Shown here piece after piece: positions 11,001-23,606 of a DNA stretch of 64,000 bases; the stretch's first letter is position 1, and every line of letters begins with the position of its first letter. Source of the stretch: Antedon mediterranea (lineage: Eukaryota; Echinodermata; Crinoidea; Comatulida; Antedonidae); the NCBI RefSeq assembly GCF_964355755.1, contig NC_092677.1, positions 7,383,001-7,447,000 on the forward strand, in the 5' to 3' direction. The notes below the pieces were generated by a model. The model ran no database searches and was not told the origin of the DNA. It saw nothing but the letters and a program-made list of their open reading frames with translations. The translations under genes and the position numbers were made by a program.

Positions 11001-14000
11001 TTTATTTAGAGGTCTTGAGTGGGCTAAATTAATAAATTGCAATCGAATAAGTACAACTATAGCACCTAACAATAATTCTGAAATGAATATATGAATCTGG
11101 TTTATTTGTTTTACACTGTATATTTTTTTAAAGCAAAATATTATGTTTCTGTTTCTGGGGAGTAAATATTTTTCTGGGATTTTGTCCTTCTTAATTTTAT
11201 CACATTAGTTAAAGATGAGAATAATTTTGAAAGTGAAAAATATTGGTCGTCCAAATGAGAATATGATAAATTAATTTTGCTTGACAAGAATTGACAAATG
11301 AGAAATTGTGGAAATAATAGTTACGTTTAATGCAAAGAAAGTCAATACAATATCTAATATTGAACTTTGGAGCAATTAATCATTATTACTAGTAATAATT
11401 TATACAGATTTAAATTATAACAATAGCGCTAAATTGTCAAGAGACATCAACCTAATTGTAACTGTTGATGTGTTAAATGACATAGGCTCCAAGCTAACTA
11501 GTCTAGACAAAATCAACACGCCCACTTTACCTGTCCGCTGCTTTGATGTATGTCAAAGGTCAAAACACTTAGCATACAATACAAGGTAGGTGATTAAGAC
11601 AAGATAGGCAATGACTAACATGTTGATAAATTTATCATAAATATATTTAAATAGATATTTAAGTAGTATGTAAGTGGGTAACTTCTATTCTACTGTATTT
11701 CAAGCTTAAAATGCAAAATCTCAAACTTTTCATTATACTGTATATATCAACTTTCATGGTTTGTTATTGTTTATATTGATATTCACAAATCATTATTCAT
11801 ATTATAATTATTACATGAACATCATAAATTAAAAGAGGTAAATTTGTTATGTTAAAAGTAACCTATGTTTCTGCAGAAAGGAGAATGATAATGGTGTTAA
11901 AATAATTTGGGGGGTTTTGTATCTTTAAATTTAATTATAAATGAAAAAAGTATAAATGAATTATTATCTTAAAAACTTCTATTCTTTAAAATTATAATAA
12001 TACAAAATACTAGAGAGCTTTCGTGACAACTTAGGACCTATGTATATTGTGTTATTAGCCATCACCTGGGCCTAGAATTGCGCAAGAAAGCATCTTTCAA
12101 TACTGTATCTCCACATGTACACAATAAACTAACATGACGCAACTAGGTCATAGAAACTCAAAAGCTCCCAAATGTTGTACTTTAGAAAGACATTTCTCAC
12201 CTCAACAAACTTCGTACAAAATAATTCCCCCATCTGTTTAATTCTTTCCGTAATCGACTGTGTAGGGTTAGTGGTGCACTCGGCAAATATCGCTTTCAAT
12301 GTGTCTGTTGGACACTTCCCCAACCCCGTCAGTAAAGCCTGCAGCCTGCTAACACTTTGCGTCGCTGTTGATACAGGTGTAGATGTTGCATGCTCTTTCT
12401 CTTTTAAATATCCTCGGTTTGTGAGAGGCGTTTGAGGTGCCAGACTTTTTGTCTAATATTGGAAAAAAAATGTATTATTTATCTCTTTTATCAGGCTCAA
12501 GCCGTTGTATAATAATGGTGTAGTACTGTACCATAAAAATGCCAGCATTTCAAATGTAACCATTTGATTGGTAACCGTGTTAACCACCAAGCTACAATGT
12601 AAAAACTGTCCGAGAACATGCCACTGTTGTAATTTCAAATACAAAGAAAATTAACCTATCCAAAAAAAAAAGTACCTGTACTATCACAGTTACAGATTTG
12701 GGAAGTTGCTATATCATAATTTTGTTGAATTATTATATTACCAAAAAACAAAAAAACTTACATTCTTTTTAAGAACATACTTTAGAAGTGACATGATAAA
12801 ACATTGGAGAATTTAATTCCATAGAAAACACTCTTGACGACAAACATCCTTTCCCCCGAACAAAATGCCATTATGACTATTTAACCCACACATGTCGAAT
12901 GACCACTTTACTAGAAAGTGCATTCAAATAAACCATGCTACTATGACGCTCAGTCAAGCAGAACTTAACATCTGGGGATTCCCCTTCTAACACCTCTCAT
13001 CATGCTTGAACGCACATGGATAGTAATGTGGCGTTCTGCGCGGTTAGACATAAGCGCACTGGCGCCACGATGTCTGTATTTATTCGCATGGTCAATAAGG
13101 TAATCAAACCAACGTTAACCGAAGACAAAAGATAGTGATAAATAAAATAGATATTTTATGCTTGTCAATTTACAAATACAAACATGGCGACATTTCTATA
13201 ATGTAAATTATGAATACATAAATGAAGAAAGAGAAGCATGACGGGCACTGGGTAACCTCATGTTTTGCGGCATCAGCTTAAATAAGAGAAGCGTTCAATA
13301 GGATTAAAACCTAAAGGCATCGAAGGTGAAGAATTTTATCGAAACACCGACACAGCTCATTACTCTTAATCGACTAAATGGAAAACAGCAAATAAGATAC
13401 TGTTAAAATATTGATTTTAATTTATAAAAATATACTTTTGGTTTTTCCCAACAAGTTGACTGGAAAATTCCATCATCCTCGAATGCATTGCAAGGGAAGT
13501 TTATTAAATGTGCAAAGGTAGGGCAGCCATCTGAAAGCAGTATGATACAAGAATATCTTGGAATTTACTCTATTTAAACTTTTCCAGTACTACAAGTTGA
13601 TTAGTTTTTCAGTTAAACTTTGGTTTGGTTTTAAAGCATTTGGTGAATGTAACTACCTGTAAGTTTGATGCAATGTTGAAGTCTTTCATTAGTTGTTTAT
13701 AGAAAAAAGAATACTAATCTATTGCATACAGTACCTGATAAAGTTTCTGGTTGCGCTTGTTCTTCATCTTCTCTTCAATGGTTTGTGGCGCTGCTGTCGA
13801 TTTGGATGGTGTGCCAATCTCTTTGTTAGCATCAGTTGCCAGAAAAATGGTTTCATCAAAGTCTCCAACAGTCAGTACATACTCTTCGTATACTTTGTTT
13901 ATGCTTTTACTAAAGATGAAATATAAATCAATAACAAGTTATAGAATGTTGCTTTAAAATGTTATTATTATTATTTAATTCAATATACAGTATGCACTAT

Positions 14001-17000
14001 TTTGTTAGGGATCAAGATAAAGAAGACCCCAAATAAAGAAATCCTTTAGCCTCGGACTTGAAAGACATTGACAAATCTAGGTCAGGGTCTGTGATCTAAC
14101 AAAAATACTGTTCAAGCAAGGCAATCTAAGAACAGGATGCTGAGCTCCAGTGATCAAAGGGTTTACTTGTGGCTGCAACACGATCAGTTCCACATCCCTT
14201 AAAAGAAATCACACGCCAGAGAATGTGTAAATAGTACAGTACTGTTGGTATTTGTCGCAGGCATAAGATAAAGGACTGTTACCCGTTCCTATCTTGGCAA
14301 GGCGAGCTCAGTTTTCTGTTGTTAGATTGCCTTAGTTCAAGTTTGATCATGTATTTACCTATTTGTTTCAAAGTTATTGCTATCAATAAGTCCACTTAAC
14401 TTCTCTGGAGTCCCCTTTAAGGTCTGAAATAAATTGAATTGAATGTAATATTAACAAATGATGAAACTAATCAAAGGAGGAGTATGAAAGATATAGGAAT
14501 GTAGCTACAGTAGTACAGACGACGGTATAACAAAAGCCTCAAAACATTCTAAAATTATAAATAAACGGACACAGCACACATATGAAAACTCAACATCTCC
14601 ATAAATGTTTTCAAGAATCTCATGTCTCATTCTTTTTTCCATATAGCAAATGTCACTACCACCTATTGGTGAATTTAAATGCTTTGAGTGACACTTGTAT
14701 GTAAATAATGCCCTGTCTCTTTGATATATTTTATCTAAAATTATTGTGTGGATCTTGTGGTAGAATAAAATATTATGTGATTGTAAATACTTAGAGATTT
14801 AGTATATTTTTTTTAATGCAGTTTAATACACTTATTTATATGAACTATGTAAAATTAAATACCCTTTTATCAAACAGTTTTTTGATGTATGGTTTCCACC
14901 AATGCTCTTTGATGCCTTTGGCTTCAATCACAAGCCCATCATGTAAGCTACAGAGCATTTCAATGATGCATGGCGACTGGGCAGGTACGTGGTAATCACA
15001 ATTATTGTATGTTTCCGGTAGGCCTAAAAATAGCAAACAAAATAATAAACAAAGTGATTAAACTAGACCTTATGATATTCTGGATTCACATGGAAGCATG
15101 TCTATAAAAAACATTTATACAGTCAACTCTCACAATACCGGACATGTCTGATTTCCGGAAAGTCTGGTATTTGCATGTGTTTTAATGGTAAAAAATGAAT
15201 TTGGGACCTTTTGAAAAAAATGAATTTGGGACCTTTTGTACCTCAAGAAAAGTCTGGTACAGTATTGGTTTCCAGAGAGTTTGATATAGGGAGAGTTGAC
15301 TGTATTACTTTACATACAAAAATTAACATGGTAACAAAATGTAAATTGTTCAAAATTTACCTTTAAATGTTGGATTTAAAAGGTCTCTTCGATTCGCAAG
15401 TAAGGCATTTGCAAAAATGAGATCAACGCAGCAGAGGAGGAGATGATAGGAGTTCACAAGGTCGTCACTAATCGCAGGAAAGTTACCTGAAAAAGGAAGG
15501 TGTGAAAATCAATTAGAAAAAAGCGGATATGTTTACAGTGTAATTTAATCTACCATTAGACTTATTATACAGTATACTGTCTGGCTTAAACTTACAAATT
15601 ATTTATATTGCCAAACAAATAAATTGTATTTTAAACAAGGGGAAGAAAGATAAAAACTGTTCACTTTTTTTGAAATTTAATTTTATTAATGTGGTTTTAT
15701 TAATGGCTACTATAGTACATTATAGAAAAGTAATAATAAATATGAGTAATAAAAACTTTTACAAATTATTTATATATTAATTTAAATTGCGTTTTTTTTA
15801 TTGGCTACAAACAAATAAAATATATTGTAAACCAGAGAAGGAAAGATAAAAACATTTTGTTCAATTAATGTGGTTTATTTATTACTGGTTACAAACAAAA
15901 TGTTTTTAAAAAGTAGTAGTATTGTAAACTATAGAAAAGTAACAAGACTAACATTTTTTCAAATGAAACAGTATTAGAGTATTATTGGCTTCTTAACAAA
16001 ATATGAAAAAACAAACAAAATGAATAGTATTTTAAACTATGGAAGTCACACTAAGTGCATGTAGTGGTTGTTGCAGTTACAGTACAAGACAAGACCACTG
16101 TCTGGGATGTGGCAACTCGGACAAGACTGCATACATTTTTTAGACTAAGACAGAAATGAAAAAAAAACTTGAACAAAAGACACTCATTATGTTCAATTTC
16201 CCATCGATTTACTAAAAACATATAGTCATGTTGCTGCAATCCACCATTTTGTTTTGTTCTGTCGCTTTTTTAAGTCCAAATGTAACAAACTTTCGAAGAA
16301 TTAAAATTATTTTACAATAACTATAATTATTTATATAGCTATTTTTTTGGACAAATTGGAACATTTATTTAAAAAAAATTATTTTTAAAAAAGCAAAAAA
16401 AAAAAATGGATAAACAAAATTTAATGAGGGAGGGGGCGTAAAATTATTTAGTATGTGGGTTGCTTTATAGTAAAATTCATACAATTGAATGTTAATACAT
16501 AAATACAATCCTGTAATTGATTGTGCCGTTTATAAAAGACACATTATCATAGTATTTTTAACTTCAGCATTGTATACACAGAATACAGAAAATAACCATC
16601 TATCAATTAAGATTTTCAGTCAGACACATGGTCCAATACAGTATATACATTTAATTTGAATCAGGATCTACTTTATACAGTACATGACCTATTTTACTGT
16701 AAATTATGATATTGATTCAACTAGAGAGTGACATTTACTGAGTAGTTCAGTCAGGCTACTAAAGTGCTGGTTGTAACCAACTAGTATCTCACAAAATATA
16801 TAGTATAGCAGCTGTAAGGTGGATTTAACCAACAGATGAAGTAGTAGATTATTTAATCTATCTTATAAATAAATGGTGGGCTCCTTCAAATGAGTGCACT
16901 GCAATGTTGGTTGAAATTACTGTAGACTCACACAGTACACACATTTGGTAAAGTTATTAAAAAAGGAAGACATTTTCTATACTGTACAGTAATTTATTTT

Positions 17001-20000
17001 CACACCTTTGCAAAATACAGCAACGTTCAGTCTTGAAAATAGTTTGAGGTTAATAAAGAATTATGTATTTAATAGTTCTCCAGGAAAAATAAAATTTAAC
17101 AAATTATTAATGTATTGTAGTGTAGTAGTTACTGTACTTACGTTTTTTTAAGTTAGAAGGATAGAAAATCCGAACACTATTTAAAATGTTAGCAAATATG
17201 AGTGATGCAGTAGAGGACCAACAATGTAATAATATGGTGTAGGGATCTAGCTTTAATGGTAAACCACTACCTTCCTTGGAGAGCAGCAGAAGTTAACAGA
17301 CATGCCCCAACTAACTTGTTATTTTACTAGGATTATACCCCGCCAAACTCAATCCACCAATCACATTCCTTGACCTCAGTTACGCCATTTACATGGGTAC
17401 GCTGCTAAACAATCACAATAGGATGCCTAGTCAATTATCAAACTGTACCTGTCTGTCAAATGAAAGAGATAAGTGAACCAGGCATTAAATCATGAATAAT
17501 TCATGAGCCAGGTGAAAACTGCAACTGTGATTGGCAGTGATGTCAGAATCCCAATGGTCAAACAGGTAAACATACAATACAGCACAGCACTGGTGGTACT
17601 GTACAGTATTTGCAATAAACTCAACTAGTGTAGGCTGATAAGCTGTACAGTAGTAACTGTAGATGTTAAACTGTACTCAAGCTATTTAGTAAGCTGTATA
17701 GTTGGTCTAGGCATTTTGCCATCTAACCCTTTGACACACTGTTGCCAAAGCCAAAGTTTCATTCTAGCCATCTTAAGTTAACCTGTTTTGGGGAAATGGA
17801 GTTACTGTAATCTTACCTACTATACTGAAGCCCCACACTAGTCAAATTTTAAAAGAAAATTACATAATTACAGATTACTGTACACTATATTAAACTGTTT
17901 GTTTCAAGCAGAACTTTAGTACACAGTAATGAGTTAGTAGTGCTGTATTCAACATTGGCACAATACATACAGTATACTGTACATATAGCTGTCATTTCAA
18001 TCAAAAATCTACAGTACCAAAGACCTTGTGGGAAATGTGCAAAAAGCCACAAATGGGTTTCATTAGGAAAAAGACAGAATTCAAAATATTAACTTATTAA
18101 GGAATTAAGATCTTCCTGCAGTTACCATCTACTGTAGTCCACAATATTCTCTAATAACCTTTTGATTATATATAATATACAGTAATACTACTGTAATAAT
18201 AGTTTCCACAGGCAACATTAAACCACATTTGACCTGAAGTAGGTCAACAGGAAGCTAATTGAGGTTTAAAAAGTTTGTTTTCATAGGCATATGAGATCTG
18301 CGTACTACCGATAAGCACACAATAATGCGCACAAGATCTACTGAAACGAAAAAGCGGAAACGATTTATTCTAACTTCTGATCTTCGGAAAAGATGAATGG
18401 TTTCGATAGTCCAAGATTTGTAGACACTCTAGTAATAACGCACAATAATTTGTCAAGAAATCTGCTGATATTAAAGATAGGAACGATTCATTTCAACCTA
18501 CTATATCTAGTAGATAGAAGTGAAAAGCGTTTTTCATTAAAATTAAAACGTTTTAAAAAATGGAGAAATCTGCATTCCAGACATAAGCAAACAAAATCTT
18601 AAAAACCGATTTGCTTGAACTTGAATAACTTTTGAACCATCAATTTGTTACATGGCTACAGTATACAGTACGTACTGTAGTGTTAGTAATAATTACTGCA
18701 AGAGCACACAACGCATAACAAAATTTACTGGCATATTACAAATAAAAACTAAAAATGTTCACTTTTTGACTTCAATAATGCAAGCTTGGGAACATTCTGT
18801 AATTGTACTGTATAAAGTAGTAAATTTTAATTTCCACACAATGAATTCAAGATTTGACAGCATTTATTAGTTTTTGCCATTTCTCAAAGCTTTCTTCATC
18901 AAATGAAGAAAATTAAACAGGAACTTTCATTTTTCCGAAGACGCAGTAAATTTCCATTCATATTTTCTTATCACATGATTTTCATAATCTTGTTGTAAAA
19001 CTAGGTCAATGTAAGAGTTCAGACAAAGGTCTCTTATGAAAATTATAAGTAAAATAGTAAGTTTACTCAGACAGAAAATAACTATTGCAACTGTACATTT
19101 TATAAGAATAGAAATGTTAGGATTAAGTAGGACTTACTCTAGTAAATGTACAGCACACTAATGACTACATTATGTCAGTTTTTACAGTATACATATTATT
19201 TGTACTGTACAAATAATCAGATAAAGGAATGCTCTTTGTTGAATAACTTTAAACATGAGTGACAAAATACTGAAATTTAATTTAGCCAGTAGCTAAAGGG
19301 ATTATGTCAAAATTATTGTACTGACAGTACAGTACCTACATTTTTTTGAGCGGAGTTTGTTAGTAGTGTGACACAAAGGGACCCTTAGGGAAGATGAACG
19401 TAACAGTCCACTGCGCTTTGACACCAACTGTAGAAAGTGCAGTATAATGCAATGTAAATTGATTAGAACTGATTGTATTAGCGCTATAAACCCATACATA
19501 TTAATACAATGTGTACAACGCTGTACTTGTTCACGATTCCTACCACAACAAACCATGTGAATTTAAAATCTTTGAAAATTGCACCCTCCAGATGAAATCC
19601 TTGAATGTTTGCCCCTTTTGCTTTAACCACAATAAGAACATTGTAATACAGGAAGGAATTGTCGTCACCAGGCAACCGCAAAAAAACCTTTTGTACGTCA
19701 TGTTTACAGTTCAAGTAACTAAGTCGTGATTAGCCGATTTCTGACCCTACGGTATCTAGGAAAGTATCTTTAACCATGTTGTTAATGATCCCCTTGCCCT
19801 GAACCCCTTAATTTTATTTTTAAAAAAACCCATTGACTCGGTAACTGTAATGCAGTAAGGGTCAAAATTAAACAAAATTGTAATTTTCGCTATACTGTAT
19901 TGATATTATTATTAATATTAGTGTATTTTTCATAGAAACAATCAGCTGTTTATAAAAGATGACAATTTTCATTTTTAAAGATTAGCAAATTTTAAAAAGG

Positions 20001-23000
20001 TTCAAACATTGTGTAAACAGTCTGTATTATGAAATTGAATGATGGTTAAACTATTGTAATGATGGTAAAATAAAAACAAATAACTTTATTTAAGTGTACC
20101 TTTTCATCATTTCTGTTGTTGAACTTGTGTACTGTAATTACAAGTTACACAGAAGACAATCTTGAAATTCAAGCTGTTTTCATAATTACTTTACTCAATA
20201 ATGAAATATATTCTTTTCATGTGTACTTAATTTAAAACATGTTAAATGCATTGTTCTTTAACCGTTATCTACAGTAAAAACTAATGGTAGAAGTAAAGAA
20301 TATGAAAAATATTTCCAAATCAGTTATCATTACTGCAACATGGAAAAAAGAAAATAATGGCGTTTCAATTACCGTACCTTTAACTTGTACAAACAACGTC
20401 CAACAAAAACTGAATACTTCAGTTACGGTGCAGTTAAGTCGTCTGTAGTAAAAAAACATTTGGTTTGAATAATCATACAGAAATTTAATACATGATTAAA
20501 ATTCATAAATAATTTGGAGGGATTTTATTTACTTGTGGGTAAATAAATTAGTTTATAGTTCTAAGGTTTCTAAAATAACGGATGACAATTTTGGATACTG
20601 TAACTCTTTAATCTTATTTAACTTTGGCAAAGGTCGCAACTCTGTACAATTAATTTTAACCCTTTATAAAACCATTAAATTCAGATTACCAAAAGAGAGT
20701 ACAGGTGATAAGATAGATTGTTGTTTATAAAAAAAATCAGGTTGTGTGCAGTTCAATTTCAATTGACCTGTGAATGATTATCCAGGGTACATTTAATACC
20801 CTGGTATTTTTAAAGTCAACATAGAGTTAATTCAGAGCACAGCACTATGGCATGCATTAAAATGCATTACTAGTAACTTTGGTGGTTACTAATCTATGAA
20901 GCTCAACAAACACTTAGCAAGACGCTACCAGGTGGTGGAAGACAAGTCCATAATTATAACATGATTTAGAGATGATCTGGAAAATTCCACTTCTATTATG
21001 ACCTCTAACCTCACAATATATTCATGTAAAGCATAAGATACTGTATATGCTACTAAATGTCAATCATCCAAAAAATGTTAAAATCATGTTATTTCATACT
21101 GTACATTACACAGTATATTTTTAGCAATACAATGTTGGCATGGAGTAACTGTATGTATTCTCACAAAGCTTAGAAACGGAATTCTGTAAAAGCCAAACTT
21201 TGCTAAAAAGTACAATATTTCTACAGTATACTGTTACGCCTACTAGGTTTCTGTGTAATGTAAATGAATACAGTATCAATCATTACCAGTTTATTCACAA
21301 CAAACATTTACAAATAATTTAAAAACATACCTTTGTTTCCTTCCACGGGGCGCTCTTGGCTGGTCCTTCGATGGGTCCTTAAATATCTCAATAAATATCG
21401 GTTTATATTTTTTGAATATGACACAAGACACATTAAAATTTCGTTCGAGACGATCTACTTTGTCACGGAATTTTTGCGGTAAGTTGGCCATGTCTGACCA
21501 TTTCTTCATCTTGTTAAAAAATTGGATGACGCTACAAGAAATATCAATTAATTTAAATTAGATTGTGGTTAATTTTCAATTCTGTCCTACCATTTAATAT
21601 GCAGGGATGAAGTAGAGAAGTAAATACTGTAGGGATTGATTGATTGAAATATATATTTATACTGGGTAATCTCTTCAGTCAATGACTGGTCTCCCAGAGG
21701 GCCCAGTTGGTGATCAGTGGCTGTGATGTACTACTGTAATACACCGGGGTAACCCCCTACTCGTCTCGAAAGATGTACAAGGTTCTTTAAAGTGCACATG
21801 AGCTAGATGTGTACACTGGACCTACGGTTTATAGTCCTTATCCGAGAAGACTCGTTCTACCACAAGAACAATGGATTGATTGGGATTGATGTCAAAATGG
21901 GTGTCTACAGTAGAAAATAATATTTTCAGTTACAGTAGTAAAGTTGTGTGTAGGAGAGTAGGCGTGTTAAAAATTGTGGTGGAAGATACACTAGTACAGT
22001 ACATACTGTAACTCTAATGCATAATAGGAAATGGTTTGCAGGATAATATGTTAAAAATGTTTATATATCCATCCCTTTAAACAAACCAAACTATTTGTGA
22101 TTAAAATGGATGTAATTTTGTTAAATTCCATTATTTTAGATACAATAATTTGTGAATACCGATCACAGAACCATGGGAGTTTTGACACTTTGATAAACAA
22201 AGTTAACGGACAAATGAATTTGTACAGATGAACAGCAGTAGGGTAGCATATGGTTCGGATAATGATTTTGCTAGGTTGTAAAATTTGCATGAGAATAGAT
22301 TGTCAGAGGGCAGTGATAATGGTATACAACACCACCACAGCAAGATTGCCGCTTTACCATGATAGAGTGTAACTTAATAGCTAAATATATTTAACAATGA
22401 AACATTATTTATACTATAGTTCCTACTGTAATATTCTAATTACACTTAATATTTAGTCATACTGTACAAATAAAATATAGGCTATATATAATATTGACAA
22501 TAACAAACATATTCAAATAAGACTAAGAGATGTTATTTGTTACAATAGTACAGAACAAACCCGATTCTACAAAACAAACACACAGAATTTATATTTAGAA
22601 CCTATAGTTAACATAACAATTTGTTGTTAATGGCATTTGGACAGTTTAAACAAAGTATTTAGAATAGGCCCTAACTCTTTGAATTCGGACGTTCCAACAT
22701 TAACGATTTTCCGAATTATCCTCAAACCTCCCAAATTTTAACAAAATGTCCCGAAAGTTTGGTTTTAGATAAAAAACATTTTTCAACATGTTTTTTTAAT
22801 TGTTTTTAGGTTATTTCTGTAATTAATGAATAATTTTAGAGACAACAGTATAAATTATATCTTCATGAAAGTCTAAAACCAAATATTTATTGTAAAACAA
22901 AAACCAATAACAATATTCCACGCCCTCTCCTCTCACACACAGACAGTCACCACAGATGGATGTCCCTTTAAAAATTAAATACCCATCTGAAGGTCAAATG

Positions 23001-23606
23001 CACATCAACATAATAAAAAATCTAGGGCTAGGCCTAAAATGTGTTCGAAATCAATACAAAACCTTTAATCAATATTCTAACCTTAGCTTTGAAGATCTTA
23101 ATAATCTTGTGAGAGACACACAGTTGCCTTCCATCATTTCTCGACCTCCGACAGTCGGAACTACGCTTTTTCGACATGAAACGTACAATGCACACGCCAG
23201 CCAGTGAAGATCATCACCCTAGAAAAAATTAAAATAAACTACTAAATCGAACAACTTAATCTATTACATTACCTATACTATACAATTGAAATATGTGGGA
23301 TGTAGGATTATTAAATAGTTTATTATTATTTTAATCATTACACCGAATGTAGCCCAGTAAAAACCTGACGATCTGAGCTAGGCCGTACACAAATCCAGCC
23401 AGGAAGCCGTGGCTAGCCCTAACTAAAGCCACCGCTAGAGCAGTCGACGAAGAAAACAAGATTTTTACCTCTAAAGTGTAGTTCAAACTAATCCTTTGGT
23501 AAGCCTCCCAGGCTACATCAATGGTTGTTTTATCCAAATTTAAGTCCAGACACAATTCATTAAAACGGTCCCGTATTTTTCCATCTTCTTCGCTGGGCGG
23601 CGCCAT
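5065..23606 (-). CDS. RBL1/RBL2-like: Retinoblastoma-like protein (p107/p130 family), complete 20-exon gene
   Basis: Exons, 5' to 3': 23606-23469, 23218-23082, 21531-21331, 20442-20378, 15486-15361, 15023-14863, 14423-14359, 13909-13735, 12452-12201, 10977-10840, 10392-10310, 9459-9339, 9170-8909, 8485-8303, 8118-7907, 7283-7107, 6869-6686, 6026-5887, 5792-5556, 5232-5065. All use GT-AG and sum to 3,225 bases (1,074 aa), between human p107 and p130. The protein is a nuclear pocket protein that binds E2F and the DREAM complex to repress cell-cycle genes. Exons 1-8 give the N-terminal domain (DDLHWLACALYVSCRKS, MEGNCVSLTRLLRSSKL, NKMKKWSDMANLPQKFRD, SLHDGLVIEAKGIKEH). Pocket A is exons 9-12 (residues about 365-555). 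The Ser/Pro-rich spacer is exons 13-14. Pocket B is exons 15-19 (GLFFRK, RKIWTCF, MKDRHLDQLLMCSIYVICK, PQAQSHVYRSVLLNG). SAPPTPTRMAG and EEERGDLIKYYN follow. The last exon has the KRxxxFGEESPQKRVC tail typical of p107/p130 and not of RB1. It appears to be the single invertebrate pre-duplication type, but only a tree can settle that. Confidence 0.95.
6403..6640 (-). mobile_element. tRNA-derived SINE in p107/p130 intron 17
   Basis: On the minus strand a tRNA-like head (about 6638-6571) shows an A-box-like TGGCTTGGTGG and a B box GGTTCAAGTCC. It is followed by a body and then an A-rich tail (the T run at 6403-6410 on the plus strand). Its translation gives the familiar spurious SINE peptide CGLVVRMLGYHSKGPGFKSR. 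It is not a functional tRNA, because the anticodon loop is malformed. Confidence 0.65.
7330..7860. repeat. Intronic minisatellite, about 21 bp unit, with higher-order duplication
   Basis: Intron 15 of the p107/p130 gene carries dozens of variants of AGGATGTAAAGGGGATCCCTC. A larger block recurs: the CTCACAAGGTAAAGGGCACTC segment appears near 7400 and again near 7690, and CTCAAAATGATGCAG appears near 7525 and near 7632. So the array has grown by nested duplication. It lies just downstream of exon 15 in the transcript. Confidence 0.85.
9800..10259. mobile_element. TTAA-flanked MITE (piggyBac-like), copy 1
   Basis: Starts TTAAAGACCCATTCCCTACA and ends with its inverse, TGTAGGGAATGGGTCTTTAA, both bounded by TTAA, the hallmark target site of piggyBac transposases. 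A related copy in opposite orientation is at 35412-35757. No transposase is present, so it is non-autonomous. It sits in intron 11 of the p107/p130 gene, about 50 bases from exon 11. Confidence 0.75.
12010..12173. mobile_element. MITE with GGGAGCTTT-type terminal repeats, copy 1
   Basis: Begins AGAGAGCTTTCG and ends CAAAAGCTCCC, which is an imperfect inverted repeat. The same termini occur at about 56897-57062. It ends about 28 bases from the donor of p107/p130 exon 9. Family identity beyond the shared ends is not known. Confidence 0.5.
14110..14341. mobile_element. MITE with 28-bp inverted ends and 7-bp target duplication, copy 1
   Basis: Inverted ends CAAGGCAATCTAAGAACAGG and its counterpart finishing TGTTGTTAGATTGCCTT enclose about 218 bases. 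The direct repeat GTTCAAG flanks both sides (14110-14116 and 14335-14341). A second copy lies at 31646-31868. The flanking-repeat length suggests a hAT-like (8 bp, one mismatch) mechanism, which is inference. Confidence 0.75.
15116..15306. mobile_element. TA-flanked Tc1/mariner- or pogo-like MITE
   Basis: Ends TACAGTCAACTCTC and GAGAGTTGACTGTA are perfect inverted repeats, bounded by TA, the target site of Tc1/mariner-type transposases. The interior also holds a short direct repeat of AAAAATGAATTTGGGACC. It is in p107/p130 intron 5. Confidence 0.75.
15487..20377 (-). other. Large intron 4 of the p107/p130 gene
   Basis: 4.9 kb without coding exons. The exon-5-proximal part (15580-16050) is a degenerate AT-rich tandem repeat. 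The remainder is rich in TACTGTA, TACAGTA and related palindromic words (16,600-19,350). The frames inside (for example 18393-18602, 19484-19714) show no domain and I treat them as noise. Confidence 0.5.
15580..16050. repeat. Degenerate AT-rich tandem repeat, period about 130-180 bp
   Basis: Recurring blocks of 'ACAAATTATTTATAT', 'TACAAACAAATAAA', 'GTATTTTAAAC' and 'GGAAAGATAAAAAC' occur three to four times with variable spacing. This is intronic and diverged. Confidence 0.5.
20443..23081 (-). other. Introns 2 and 3 of the p107/p130 gene
   Basis: Apart from exon 3 (21331-21531), nothing coding is seen. 21640-21880 resembles a dispersed repeat: it has TGATTGATTG at its left, GGATTGATTGGGATTGATG at its right, and a non-coding body with the phrase CTCCCAGAGGGCCCAG. 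I take it to be a short retroposon fragment without being able to name the family. Confidence 0.35.
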
